Shown here: positions 1 through 11,829 of the stretch, in pieces | Numbering within the stretch: position 1 is the stretch's first letter | Layout: each line of letters opens with the position of its first letter | DNA from: Beroe forskalii | Lineage: Eukaryota; Ctenophora; Nuda; Beroida; Beroidae | DNA: 64,000 bases | Direction: 5' to 3' | Assembly: GCA_011033025.1 (NCBI GenBank) | Contig: WFMF01000011.1 | Coordinates: 248,001 to 312,000, forward strand | Program-made: the position numbers and the translations under genes | Notes under the pieces: model-generated | The model's input: only the letters and a program-made list of their open reading frames with translations | What the model was told of the DNA's origin: nothing | The model's database searches: none

Positions 1-579
1 GGTGACAGAATACAGGTTAATTTTTGATGAAAGTATTTCCGAATTTCGATACGGTCTACCTTTTCATGATCAAAAGAGATGATTTGGAATAGCCACAAAA
101 TGACACCCAGTGTAACATTTAGCAACATGATATGCTACTATAATTAGATTACGCAGCGTTTCTTGTGTAAACACAGTGTTTGTTTCCCCACTGAATGGAC
201 GTGAGTGTATGCGGGGATATGTTATCCAATGTCATTATAGCATTATGTAAATAATGTCAGGTAACAGCATCATGTTACCAGCATCCGGTCTTCTCTTGGG
301 AACTTACTTTTCTCAGACTCTACAATTAATGTTATTATATACTCAAGAGTTTGAATAATTGTGTTTGACATCAATTCTTTGTCATCCATGACGTGCCTCT
401 GCTACTAACAAGAGACTACTACCCCTCATCCTTCTCCAGCCCCTCCTGCTCCGGCCCCTCCTTCTCCTTCACCATGTCCACCTCGTTACCTGACTTATGA
501 GAGTACACTGTACAGTAGGGATGTTCAAAAAACACTTTTTTCGTCTAATCGCTGCCAATCATTGATTATATTTTGCCTA
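1..579. other. no gene seen
   Basis: AT-rich sequence with a short pyrimidine-rich stretch near 425-475. No open frame, splice-flanked exon or repeat could be supported. Confidence 0.5.
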
Positions 580-990
580 TGGGGTCAATGAACCACCAGA
601 AAAAATTTTTCGGCCCAACTCCATCGGGAAACAGTGGCACCTGCCACGCCCATTTTTGACGTTTCCTTATACAGGTGAAATACTGAAAATTGCGTTTTAA
701 AGCAAGAAATAGTGGATAAATCGTATTGGAACCTTGTTCCTCTAATATAAACCGTAGGAAGGCATTTTGTTTATTTCGGGTCCCAAGTCTCTACGACGTA
801 AGCTTACCCTGCCACGCCCTGGCCACCCAATTTTCATAACTCGGAAATAAAGCTCATAGAAGGTCAGGATCAACGGCAAACTTATGTTAAATCGACGGTT
901 TTTTATGTTTTGACATGGTTTCAAGTCTCTACAAGTATCCCATAACCAGTTTGCCACGCCCCGACCACGCCCAGATCTGGAAAATCTTGT
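580..990. repeat. diverged tandem units ending in CCACGCCC
   Basis: Three loosely related units each end in a CTGCCACGCCC-type block (about 650, 812 and 955), and two share a CAAGTCTCTACRA block before it (near 785 and 931). Spacing is about 140-160 bases. It resembles in style the CCACGCCC array at 36440-37075, in opposite orientation. The frame here (reverse 1008-742) is a by-product of the repeat. Confidence 0.4.
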
Positions 991-1190
991 GAAAAAGGGA
1001 AAAATCATTCATAGTTCATCCAGATCTTCATGATTTCATTTCAGGCGACAATGTGCTCAACTGCTCATCAGATCCTGCTGATGATTGGATCCAAAGGACA
1101 CGTTATCATGGAGCCAACAGTGGGGCAGTGCACCATTAACACCACTGCAACAAGGTGGTAATATGAGACTTCACGCTGACTGCCTCTTGA

Positions 1191-1451
1191 TCAGGGCCCA
1201 ACGAAGTCAGGGAGTTCAGCATCAGGAGTGATGGTGGGGAGGTCCGGCTTCTTGATCTGCACAGGAGTGGGAGGAAATCCGCCAATCTGCTGAGCCAGGA
1301 GGTTCCCAGTCTCCCCATCCAGGTCAGGGTCGAAGAGGGCGAAGTGGATGGAGCCTTCAGACAGGTACCAGGTGTGGCGCTGAAGGACAAGGATGCAGGA
1401 TTCTGACACGGCTTTGTTGACTCTCTTGAAGGATGACAGAGACGGGAACAT
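1191..1451 (-). pseudogene. coding fragment, possibly of a mobile-element ORF
   Basis: The reverse frame reads continuously to a TGA at 1193-1191. It has higher GC than its surroundings and a protein-like composition. A central RHTWYLSEGSIHFALFDPDL segment resembles the H-x-WYLSE-x-x-x-x-xALFD motif that I associate with dispersed, mobile-element-linked proteins in invertebrates; that link is from memory and uncertain. The frame stays open upstream to about 1496 without a clear start codon, so it is a fragment or an exon rather than a whole gene. It is on the same strand as the IQ-motif gene and could instead be an exon of that or another host gene. No splice sites were convincing. Confidence 0.35.
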
Positions 1452-1913
1452 CTTCAGGTCGTTTGATGCTGCTGTACAGGCTACACTACTACACTACGCC
1501 TCCTTCTCAGTTCAGTGTGTGTGTCAGTCTGAATAAGTAAATAGGAATGTCTAGTACTATGGATATTGTACCTCAGTACCTCATGTGACTCTACTCTTTC
1601 AGATCATGTGACTGTTTTCTAGGTCATATTATGAATCTTTTCTTGGTCAGGTGACTTCCCTTCATCATTGTGGCTCTTTTCTCAGTATATTGTCTGTAAA
1701 TATTTTCTTTTATAAAGCTATCAGTACTCAGTACACGTAACATATCTTCAGTCCTTCTCGTCCACTATACCTCTCAAAGTTCTTAGTATCTCAAAGTCCT
1801 CAGTCCTCCTCATTGGCTGAACTCTGGTCATGTAAAAAGCTTTAAAATGTAACTTGTTGAGTTGTTGTAATGTTGTAAAAGGTGCACTAGTACCCGTTAC
1901 TGACTTACAGGTC

Positions 1914-2194
1914 AGTCACCAGTCACCAATCACCAGTCACCAGTCACCAATCACCAGTCACCAGTCACCAGTCACCAGTCACCAGTCACCAATCACCAGT
2001 CACCAGTCACCAGTCACCAGTCACCAGTCACCAGTCACCAGTCACCAGTCACCAGTCACCAGTCACCAGTCACCAGTCACCAGTCACCAGTCACCAGTCA
2101 CCAGTCACCAGTCACCAGTCACCAGTCACCAGTCACCAGTCACCAGTCACCAGTCACCAGTCACCAGTCACAAGTCACCAGTCACCAGTCACCA
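1914..2194. repeat. 7-bp minisatellite (AGTCACC)n
   Basis: About 40 copies of a 7-base unit, AGTCACC, with occasional AATCACC variants and one AGTCACA near the end. Because 7 is not a multiple of 3 and the unit has no stop in any phase, it creates a spurious open frame of heptapeptide repeats. Variants cluster at the 5' side (1927-1991), and the 3' two thirds are almost homogeneous. Confidence 0.95.
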
Positions 2195-2228
2195 GGAGAC
2201 AGTGAGGCAGGGGCGTGTCAGAGTGTAG

Positions 2229-3431
2229 TCTCATCAAACAGAGTGCAACACAGATCCAGTTCTCTGGATTAGTCACATTAGTCACACAGGATATTAGTTA
2301 CACGGCATACTCTGTTATATAGTGGCATCATGTACTCAGTATGTTTAGCAGACGCTGCGTCTGTTTTTTAAACTTCTAACGGAAAACTTTTCAGCTTCAG
2401 ACATTAAAACTTCCTAAAGTCCGTGATTTGAAAAGGCAGATTTAGGACAGAACTTGAATGGGAACCCGGAACCTAATCAGTAATCACCAAGTCTTAATTT
2501 AGCAAAATCAACAATTTATTCATTAATTCATTCTTTCATTGTAGATTCGGGGAATGTTTCAAAAATTATCCCTTTTAATTTGAGGCTTCTCCTAATCTCC
2601 TATCTGCCTTTCTAGAACCTTCGGCTGCATGCAATCATATTTTGATAATAATAATTATCCATGATTTATATTATTATCCCTGTTTTAAATCAATAATCCA
2701 TTTCAATCATCATGATACCGAATTCTTAAAAATTTAACAGTCAGTACACGAGTAGATGTATTTATTTCAAGTGATATCACAGCCTCACAAACACGATAGT
2801 TACATGATATCGGACATAATAATATTGGGATAATATTCCTACCGCTATTACTCAATTACATAATTACGCCACGAATCATTAATCAACGAGCAAACTCGGG
2901 CAATAATTTTGGGATAAAAGCAATATTAAGTTATTAAGCTTTTTACAGCAGATTTCATAATCAAGCATTTAATAACAGCTTGAACTATTCGAGATGCTAT
3001 CAGAAAGTACAATCAAAGAATCAAGTAATCAAGTTCTATGAAAATATGAAAACTGTTAAAACTTGTGATGTAGATTTTGATGATCTATGATTCGAGAACA
3101 AAGCTTTGGAATGAATTTGCAAAATCAAGAAATCAGCAATTTCGTACATACCGATTACCATACAATTAAATACTTTACTATACAAGATGATTCGCAGACG
3201 ACACAGCGATAAAAGAACATATTTTGTACATAATTGTACATGGCAATACAATTGCACACTGTACAATGTATATCATGTATATACAACTGAAAGTATTTAC
3301 ATCCAATACACATTGTATAGTGTACACACACAAAAGTCACTAATACAATCTAAGCAGTACGCAAGCAATACAATGCTAATCAAGAGGACTTTGCACTTTC
3401 AAACTGGGTCAACATGCCGCGCTACCTTTAC
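2229..3431. other. no gene; probably intron or flank
   Basis: AT-rich, with no supported coding sequence or repeat family member. The short frames at 3036-3340 are antisense or chance frames through a run of TGTACA-like words. Confidence 0.5.
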
Positions 3432-3686
3432 CTCTGCCGGCTCTGATAAGTGTCTTTGCAGCCCTGAACGCTCCCCAACTCGCCGCGGCTCCCCGACTAT
3501 CCTTTCTTCGAAGAATGTTTCACCATCCACGAGTCTTTCCTCGAAGAATATTTCACTGACGAATCTTTCGTCCACGAGTCTGTCATCCACGAGTCTCTCG
3601 TTTACGATGTCTCGTTCCTTCACCTCGTACACAGATGATCTGCTTCTGGGCCGAGGTATGGCTCGGGACTCGTCAAATTCGAGCCG
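3432..3686 (-). CDS. candidate internal exon, acidic/basic charged protein
   Basis: On the minus strand this 255-base segment (85 codons, no stop) is bounded by a CAG acceptor (AG at 3688-3687) and a GAG|GTAAAG donor (GT at 3431-3430); both boundaries are phase 0. It is clearly richer in GC than the flanks. The peptide starts RLEFDESRAIPRPRSRSSVYE and continues with imperfect repeats of the form ERLVDDRLVDERFV and FFEERLVDGE. Phase and strand match the exons at 14310-14152 and 15668-15164, so it could belong to the same gene across a long, repeat-filled intron; that is inference. The opposite strand reads as a serine-rich frame and cannot be fully excluded as the coding one. No family recognised. 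Confidence 0.4.
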
Positions 3687-3999
3687 CTGCGAACGTGATA
3701 CGTGTAATCATGTGACACCATTTGACACGAGGTGGTATGTCGTGATACCATCATAATTACCATGGGGGTACCAGGCAACATGGCAACGAGTGATTTGTTG
3801 CCAATGACACGGCACTGAGTTGGTGTCACCGTGACTTGATGTCACAGTGACTTGATGACACCCTAGATTATATTGACTAGAAAAGTAGAAACAAAACATG
3901 GATACTACAAGCTACACAGCTACTACAGCTTTACACAGGCAAAGGAAACATTAATATGTCACATGACCAGTCTTGATGAGAGATAAAATTGAAAGTTTA

Positions 4000-4377
4000 T
4001 TATACCCCTCCCAAGCTTGTTTTAGCGACCGTGTAAGTTTGGTTATACGGTCTTCACTGAATAATAGTGCAAAAAAGCTAAAAATGAAATTTGATTTTAT
4101 AAAGGAGCACTCTAAAATCTACTTAAGCGATGAATCCGGACGAGGGTCGTCAGACCCGAGTGGGAAGAAATACTGTTGTTTGGCCGTAGAATAGTCAGTC
4201 CCAGCTGTTTCCGGTCGGGGTATAATCCGGTTCCATGATCTCAGCTGTGACCGTATACCTACGATAATGAACTCGGCACGCCTCGTCCATTATCCAACTT
4301 GCACAGTCTCGGCTGTCGCCTCGACCATGTAAGTTGCGGTATACGGTCACCACTTCGACATGTAACCGCTTATTACA
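4000..4377. repeat. interspersed repeat, 380-bp family, copy 1
   Basis: Starts ATACCCCTCCCAAGC and ends GTAACCGCTTATTA. The same sequence occurs at 54871-55290 and, 5'-truncated, at 55291-55620, with only scattered differences. Internal GTATAC/GACCGTAT blocks occur in both orientations, giving partial self-complementarity. A diverged relative lies at 35890-36195. No coding capacity. Probably a non-autonomous DNA element; ends and target duplication not resolved. Confidence 0.75.
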
Positions 4378-6168
4378 TTGTCTTGTGTAAGGTATATTGT
4401 GTAACTGTTTAAACCTGTTTAATCCTGTCTAATCCTGCTTAATCCTGTTTACAGTATACAGTATACGTGTACAGTGTACATTGTATTCTACGTGATACGT
4501 TTGATGTAATCTATATCTGTCAGTCCTGCTGCTATACACCAACAGGACTCTACAGGACTCCTGATTCCTGTGAAATACCTGTCATGAAAGATGTAAGGAA
4601 AGCTCAATAAGCTGCTGATTTCACCATATCTATCATTGCCCTCAATCGGCTGACAGTTAACAGTAAAGCACATTAATTTGAAAATGTACGATATTTCTTA
4701 CATTGCCGAGAAGTCGAGCGGCTTTATTCACCAAAGCCGCAACAATAACGCTACATTGCTTCAGCCGACCGTCCTTTCTCATTGAAAACTCCGTCCAAAC
4801 ATGCAAACTAAACAGAAGACAAAATAGCAAACTTTAAGTGGGTTGTGTTTATTCAAGAAGGGAAACCGGGATTTACTGAGGAAAATAAAAACAAGAAATA
4901 GTGAAAGTTGTTAGTCCGTAATAGTTTGAATATTTACATCAGAAAATCCGTCTCAAAACTAAAAACACGGCCGTAGGAAAGACAACGATGAGAGTTAGAG
5001 GGAAAGAAAGAGAGATTGTAGAAGACATTCGGAATCTCCCAAGCTTATCAATAAGCCGAGGCATGGACGGCAACTTTCTAACAAACTCACGGCGAGTACT
5101 ACAGCACACAAAATACCTATAACGGAATGTTGAAATCTATCAGTTTCAACGGATATAATATGCCATTATGTAAGGAGAGAGGCGTTTTAATGTATTCGAG
5201 ACAGGGCTTAATAGGATCTTAAGATGGTTCTTTGATATAATATCAAACGCAACAACCCCAGCCTCTGGAAGCATTTCCAGTATGGCATAAGCAACCCAAA
5301 TTATATATAAGAACCGTATTACATTAAATATAACTGATCAGGGCAAGGACTTCGCTCTCCATCTCACTTGATTAATTTGTCAAGGTAATAAATCTGAGTG
5401 AAAGAGCTGGTAGGTCAGGTGGTACAACACGTGGTACTGGTACTGGTCACATGGTACTTGTATTGTAGGTCACGAGGTACTGGTATTGAGGTCACGTGAT
5501 ACCAGCATGTATGGTTTCCATCTTTACCTTTCCTTGGAAATCGGAATGTGTCAAATCGGATGAGGAGTGAACAGAAATGAGTATAGTTCTGTCACTTTAA
5601 ATGGTTGCCAATTATTTAAGTTGGAACTTCATTACAGTAAGTTGGTCTTAATTCCTGTGTTGTCTTAGCTTCCAGAGGACGTTTGGTCACGTTTTCTATC
5701 ACCGTGAGAGCTTGGAAAATACCGAGGGTTGTGAAATCGCACTATAACGCTATTCACGTACAACTACCTAATGTCATGACATAACTACCTATGAGATCGT
5801 ACTTGGATCTAATGCTTATCCAATAGCGCAATAGCTAGTTCTGCATCTTTTGAGCGTTATAGTACCAATCGTAGTATTATAGTCGAGTTAGTTAGTTCAA
5901 ATAACGATCTGTTCCTTGCAACAGTTTGATAAGAACTACGATATCGAAGCTGCCAATCCAACATTATGAACGCTTGCTAGTACAGTCTATTCCTCTGGGA
6001 CGGAGTATTTGACATTTTTACAAGTTCGTATCTTTTAGCTTAGAGGCCCATCGGCCTAGTTATTTTCTCTGCTTCCAGGACCTTCAACTCACTCTCATAT
6101 CACCCAATCAAATTCATTGTTGTCTAAATTGAAACTGTTCTCCCAATCCTGACAACTTGTTACTTGAC
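4378..6168. other. no gene; minor short repeats only
   Basis: Contains a TAATCCTGTT-like short tandem run (4410-4452), a TACTGGTAYTG-like run around 5425-5505, and otherwise unremarkable AT-rich DNA. It lies in what would be the intron between the 3432-3686 and 13625-13654 candidate exons. Confidence 0.5.
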
Positions 6169-6181
6169 AAGTGCTCCAGCA

Positions 6182-6457
6182 TCAACTCTACGGTATTCAA
6201 GTACTCATTAGTAGAAGGACAATGCCCTAGAGGCAATTTACCACAGGGATCAAGGTAGTCAATCTTCGGAGGGGCGCCCCCGACCATTTGTTACTCCTGG
6301 AGTAACACCACCTGGTACCAGGTAAGAGGTTACTAGCCTGCTAGTAGTGCAACCAGGTGGGTCCCAGTAGAACTCTCTGCTGTTGAGAGTTGCCACCCAC
6401 TCCGCAAGGTGATGTGGTGGTCCGTGGATTTTGCACCAAAAAAAAAAAGAAAAAAAA
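6182..6457 (+). mobile_element. poly(A)-tailed retroposon (SINE-like) with 13-bp TSD
   Basis: The segment ends in an A-rich tail (6438-6459, one G interruption) and is flanked by perfect direct repeats AAGTGCTCCAGCA at 6169-6181 and 6458-6470. Together these are the signature of target-primed reverse transcription. The 255-base body has two exact palindromes in a row, GTTACTCCTGGAGTAAC (6291-6307) and ACCTGGTACCAGGT (6310-6323). A GGTATTCAAGTAC word near the 5' end is a poor match to an RNA polymerase III B box. It may be a SINE or a retroposed structured RNA; no family recognised. Confidence 0.75.
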
Positions 6458-6470
6458 AAGTGCTCCAGCA

Positions 6471-7495
6471 GTCTTACTGTTTTCAGCAAAGCAAATGAAT
6501 AATAAGGATTGCTTTAAAAATCATTACTTATTCAAGTATCCACATACCTTCGCTTGAAAATGTGATAATGATTTAAGATAAGTTATTTTGAGTTTCCGAA
6601 AGAAGACAACGCTTGTCGCAAAAGATAAAAAAGACGCTATTTGCATTTACACTCTTTGATCTTTTCTTGATGTCGCCAAGAAACATCATCGTCAATCGCA
6701 TTATCCACAATTGTGGATGTTGTTTATCCGTTAATTGCAGTGTTTGGCTTAAGTATTCCATTACTTAATTGAGAAATAATTCGGATGTGCTTACGAACTG
6801 CGTTGTCGAAACATTTGTTCGGTCAGTTATACTCCTAATATAGAAACTAGTTACTCAGATAGAATTAATTTAAATCGAGTCAAATATTCCCTCCATTGAT
6901 TGCCACTTTCATCTGTTTCATATCATAACATCATATGCCGCATATCCACACCAATCTTCCAGATACCTGCTTTTGATACTTCTGAAATTCGGAAGAAGAA
7001 CCCATGAAAGACTGAAGGGTAGGCCGTAGGCGATTTGAACTTCTGGGAAAGTGGATACTTGGATATTGTATTCGTCCTCCCTGTCAGACAGTATTCACTC
7101 TGCATGTAAGATAGGAAGAAAGATAGACTGTTCAATTAGGAGTAGAGGAATGAATTGTGCTCTTTTAAAACGGAGATCATCCTCACGGCAGGCCAGTGTA
7201 AAGCACTTATCAGCCCTGTACTAAGTACTTATTAAAAAGACATTTAGTATCCTAAACGATCACTCTACACGGAGTTTATACCAAGACAGGATACTAGTCA
7301 GCTTACTGTCGTTAAGCCTTCACTTTACACCTAGATAATGACGTTAGGTTTAATAGTCTTTTCCTCGCATCACGCAGCCGTGTACACATCATCTAAACGT
7401 CATGTCTTGTGTAATAGTTAAATAGAAAACACGAAGGTAGACAGAGGAAGGGAGAATTTAAGTGAGTTGGTTCATGCTGAGATAAGACGTAACAA
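6471..7495. other. no gene seen
   Basis: AT-rich DNA without a supported exon, repeat or RNA gene. It is the flank between the retroposon and the nested transposon complex. Confidence 0.5.
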
Positions 7496-7664
7496 GGACG
7501 AGAACATAGCTTCCGACCATTGAAAATCCGTTCGGAGGGCAGTTTTTTGCCCAAAAAGGAGGGCAAATCAACGCAAAAAGAGGGCAATATATTCCATACA
7601 AAAGTGGCGACCTTTTTTTTTTTTTTTTTTTGGACACCGCCTAAAAAATGCAATCCGAGATACT

Positions 7665-8000
7665 GCCTATTAAGTGTATTTTCACAACCATGGGTGTATT
7701 TCAGGAACTTCAGGTGTATTTTAGGTGGATTCAGTGAAAGTCTATTCACAGGATCGATCCGAGATAGTACTTGATAGGTGTAGTTTCACAATCATGGGTG
7801 TATTTCAGGAACTTAAGGTGTTTTTTAGGTGGATTCAGTAAAAGTGTATTTACAAAATCAATCCGAGTTGGTGCTTGTCAGGTGTATTTTCACAATTATG
7901 GGTCCACTTCAGGAACTTAAGGTCTATTTTAGGTGAACTCAGTAAAGTAGATTTCCAAAATCAATCGGAGCTAGTGCTTGTTAGGTGTATTTCCGAAATA
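7665..8000 (+). repeat. tandem array, ~105-bp unit, 3-4 copies
   Basis: Units contain GGTGTATTTCAGGAACTT followed by AGGTGTATTTTAGGTGGATTCAG, starting near 7665, 7775, 7880 and 7980. The array lies inside the outer transposon, left of FB1. Short open frames across it are a consequence of the repeat. Confidence 0.75.
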
Positions 8001-8246
8001 TATGGTCGACCTTTTTTTTTGGAAACCGCCCAGAAAGACCTATTTAAGGCCATATATGTTAGGTGTATTTTGAGATGGGTCAAAAAGGAGGGCAAATTGG
8101 GCCTAAAGGAGTAGGGTGCGCCCTTTTTTCAAAGTTTTTTAGGCTCTTAGACTCGATTGTAGATCTCAGTGAGCTGATCACGAGGATATCAAGTTTTTTG
8201 AAATTGGACAATGTCTTCCTTTGCCTCTGGGCGTTTTTCTGTTTCG

Positions 8247-8275
8247 TGACGTCACATCACGTGACCTGTCACGTG
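8247..8275. promoter_or_regulatory. CRE plus two E-boxes in FB arm (FB1 left)
   Basis: A TGACGTCA full CREB/ATF site (8247-8254) is followed by two CACGTG E-boxes (8258-8263, 8270-8275). The same arrangement is kept in every arm end: 12913-12941, 25408-25436, 41990-42018 and 46904-46931. The E-box pair also forms a 10-bp-stem hairpin. About 110 bases inward lies a conserved donor-like G|GTAAGA. This could be a transcription-start region reading into the element; function is inferred from motifs alone. Confidence 0.45.
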
Positions 8276-8550
8276 ATCCGCCTGCTAGTACTTTGTGCGC
8301 GCTCTGATTCCGCGCGCGCAATTGCAATTCTATGCGCGTTCGCGGATCTGAGTTGTCTGTGTCAATTCTGTGCTATCTATGGCATTGGTAAGACTTATCT
8401 TTATTGAATAATAGAATTTTCTGTTACCAATCTATGATAGACGCAGATAGCAAATAATTTAAGGATCAGGTTATCTTGCCAGTGACATTTTCGAGGCTGA
8501 TAATTGCGATAACTTGGAAAATGGAAGCTCGAGTTTATACATTGAGAGCT

Positions 8551-8626
8551 GGCCGACTTGCCAGACAGCCAGCTAGCCGGTTAGCCAGCCGGCCTGCAGG
8601 TCGGCTAGCCGATCGTCTTGCCAGTG
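8551..8626. repeat. GCTAGCCGG-rich block of FB1 left arm
   Basis: GC-rich run of GCTAGCCGG, GCCAGCCGG and GACTTGCCAG words, each nearly self-complementary. The inverted partner is at 11187-11265; FB2 has longer versions at 42890-43005 and 45602-45708. Such nested small palindromes would fold even within one arm. Confidence 0.7.
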
Positions 8627-8911
8627 CAATTTTCGCGCTGATTATTGCGATTACTTGGAAAATGGAAGCTTTAGTTTATACACTGGGAGCCAAGAAGTAC
8701 ATTAGCACTATACAAGGTTAAAATTGTACATCCCAATCAGGATTCAGGGTGCATGTGAATGCCGAGTGTCCCCAGTCAGATCACAAGACAAGGCAAGGGA
8801 CACTCTCCCTCAACCAATGATCGAGCAGAAAAAGGTTCACGTGACTTTTAGAGAAGGAGGAGGAGGAAGCAAGCAAGCAGCATCTCTCCGACAATGAAAA
8901 GATCGGGGAAC

Positions 8912-10903
8912 GGACATTTCATCTCGCGTCACTTCATCTCATGACATTTCATCTTTGACACTTCATCTCAAAGTATAACATTTCATCACGTACTGTAAAT
9001 TGATTCTTTCCTGAAGTACGACATTTCATCTCCAGAGTGCGACGTTTCATCTCAAAGGGTACGACAATTCATCTTGTGCTGTAACTTGATTGTACTGACA
9101 TATGATCTCGAGAGTACGACGTTTCATCTCCAAGGCTACGACATTTCAACTCTGGGGTTGACACCTCTTATCAGGGTAGGAAACTTGATCTCAGTGTATG
9201 ACCCTTCATCTTAGCTTCTTAGACTGCGACATTACATCTCTCGGTATGACACTTCATCTCAGGTACGACACTTCATCTCAGACTGCGACATTTCATCTCT
9301 CGGTACGACACTTCATCTCAGACTGCGACATTCCATCTCTGGGAACAATACTTCATTTCAGAGTACGACACTTCATCTCAGGGTGTACGACACTTCATCT
9401 CAGACTGCGAACCTTTATCTCTGGCGGGTACGACACTTCATCTCAAGGTACGAAACTTCATCTCAGACAGCGACACTTCATCTCAGGGAACAAAACTTCA
9501 TCTCAGGGTTCAAAACTTCAACTCAGGGTACCACACTTCATCTCATGGAACGACACTTCATCTCAGACTGCGACACTTCATCTCTCAGTACGAAACTTTA
9601 CCTCAGACTGCGACACTTCATCTCAGGGTACAACACTTCATCTCAGACAACGACATTTCATCTCAGGGTACGACACTTCATCTCAGGTACGACACTTCAT
9701 CTCAGGGTACAACACTTCATCTCAGACAACGAGATTTCATCTCAGGGTACGACACTGCAACACAGGGTACGAAACTTCACTCAGACTGCGACACTTCATC
9801 TCAGGGTACGACACTTCATCTCAGGGTACGACATTTCATCTTTTGGTACCACAGTTCATATCAAACTGCGACACTTCATCTCTGGCCCGGCGGGTACGAT
9901 ACTTCATCTTTGACTGCGACACTTCATCTTTGGGTACGACACTTCCCAGGTATGAAGTGTTGCAGTCTGAGATGAAGTGTCGTACCTAGAGATGAAACGT
10001 CCCAGTCTGACTCTGAGATGAAATGTCGTAGTCTGAGATGAATTGTCGTACCCCGAGATGAAGTGTCGTAACCAGAGATAAATTGTCGCAATCTGAGATG
10101 AAGTGGCGTACCTAGAGATGAAATGTCCCAGTCTGAGATGAAGTGTCGTACCCTGAGATGAAGTGTCGTACCCAGAGATGAAGTGTCTTACCCTGAGACT
10201 AAGTGTCGTACCTGAGATGAAATGTCTCACCCTGAGATAAAGTGTCGTACCCAGAGATGAAATGTCGCAGTCGGAGATGATGTGTCGTACCCCGAGATAA
10301 ATTGTCGAACCCTGAGATGAAGTGTCGTACACTGAGATAAAGTTTCCTTCTTTGAGATGAAGTGTCGCAGTCTGAGATGAAGTGTCGTATCCTGAGTTGA
10401 AGTGTGGTACTCTGAGATGAAGTGATGTACCCAGAGATGAAATATCGCAGTCTGAGATGAAGTGTCGTACCTGGAGATGAAGTATCGTACCCACCAGAGA
10501 TGTTGTGTCTTTCCTTGAGATAAAGTGACACACCGAGAGATGAAATGTCGCAGTCTGAGATGAAGGGTCGTACGTTGAGATGAAGTTTCGTGCCCTGAGA
10601 TCAAGTTTCCCACCCTGATAAGAGGTGTCACCCCCAGAGATGAAGTGTCGTAGCCTTGGAGATGAAACGTCGTACTCTCGAGATCATAAATATCGTACTT
10701 TACAGAGTTACAGTACAATCAAGTTACAGCAAAAGATGAATTGTCGTACCCTTTGAGATGAAACGTCAAACGTCGCACTCTGAAGATGAAATGCCGTACT
10801 TCAGGACAGAATCAATTCACAGTACGAGATGAAATGTCGTACTCCGAGATGAAGTGTCGAAGATGAAATGTCGAGATGAAGTGTCGCGAGATGAAATGTC
10901 CGT
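8912..10903. repeat. inverted satellite block of FB1 (~20-bp units)
   Basis: From 8912 to about 9950 the unit CGACACTTCATCTCA plus a 4-6-base linker (mostly GGGTA or GACTG) repeats some fifty times. From about 9960 to 10903 the complement TGAGATGAAGTGTCG repeats in the other direction. Because the unit is about 20 bases and poor in stops, long frames appear on both strands with peptide words like DTSSQTATLHL; they are artefacts. The centre near 9948-9966 is shared with FB2. Confidence 0.93.
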
Positions 10904-11829
10904 TCCCCGATCTTTTCATTGTCAAAGAGATACTGCTTGCTTCCTCCCTCCTCCTTCTATCAGTCACGTGAACCTTTTCTGCTCGATCATTGTTGAGGGA
11001 GTGTCCCTTGCCTTGTCATGTGATCTGACTGGGGACACTCGGCATTCACATGCACCCTGACTCCTGATTGGGATGTACAATTTTAACCCTGTATAGTGCT
11101 AATGTACTTCTTGGCTCCCAGTGTATAAACTAAAGCTTCCATTTTCCAAGTAATCGCAATAATCAGCGCGAAAATTGCACTGGCAAGACGATCGGCTAGC
11201 CGACCTGCAGGCCGGCTGGCTAACCGGCTAGCTGGCTGTCTGGCAAGTCGGCCAGCCGGTGGTGTCAGAGACTGCCGTAATCGGAATTATCAGCTTGAAA
11301 ATGGCACTGGCAAGACTTGCTGATCCTAAAATTATCTGTTATCTGCGTCTATCGTAGATTTAGTAGATTGGTATCAGAAAATTCCATGGTGCCCCCATTA
11401 TGAGCGACGGTTCACAATCCTGAGGAATTGTATACCGTTATCTTGCCCGTTTCCCAATCATCTGAATCAGAAGAGCACGAATTCGCGATCTCAGAGAACA
11501 GAAATGCAGGTCCAATCCATGACTATGGGATTAGACCTCGATTCCCATTATTCCGAGCGACATTCCGTCGTTTTGAATCCGCTTTTTCCGCCTTTTTCAG
11601 ACCCAGGGGCCGGTGTAGCAACGCCAGACATAATCCCTTCTTGACTGAAATTATCATAATCTGTGTGGCGTGTTCCCAGCTGTTTCGTGAGTACCCCTTT
11701 TAATTGCGGACTCTTGCTAGTCTGCAATTCTGGTATCACTATCATGGTACCTTATTACTAATACTCAAGGAGCCTGGACTTGGAGTTATACTTCCTAATT
11801 TTGGAATCTGCGGGAACAAAATTCCTGTA

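Noticed and set aside
1854-2228. 124-residue frame of HQSPVTS repeats
   Set aside because: Pure product of the 7-base minisatellite; no coding context.
8140-8407. About-70-residue frame (LDNVFLCLWAFFCFVTSHHV...) conserved in all FB ends
   Set aside because: Its conservation equals the DNA identity of recent copies, with no sign of codon-level constraint. The start varies between copies, and a splice donor-like site lies near its end.
8912-9950. CRISPR-like array of repeats and short spacers
   Set aside because: Spacers of 4-6 bases, inverted second half and transposon context in a eukaryotic genome exclude it.
9198-10718. Long open frames on both strands through FB1 satellite (also 43501-44963 and 23818-24474)
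   Set aside because: A repeat unit of about 20 bases without stops generates them in several frames. Peptides are mere translations of the satellite and indel-shift between copies.
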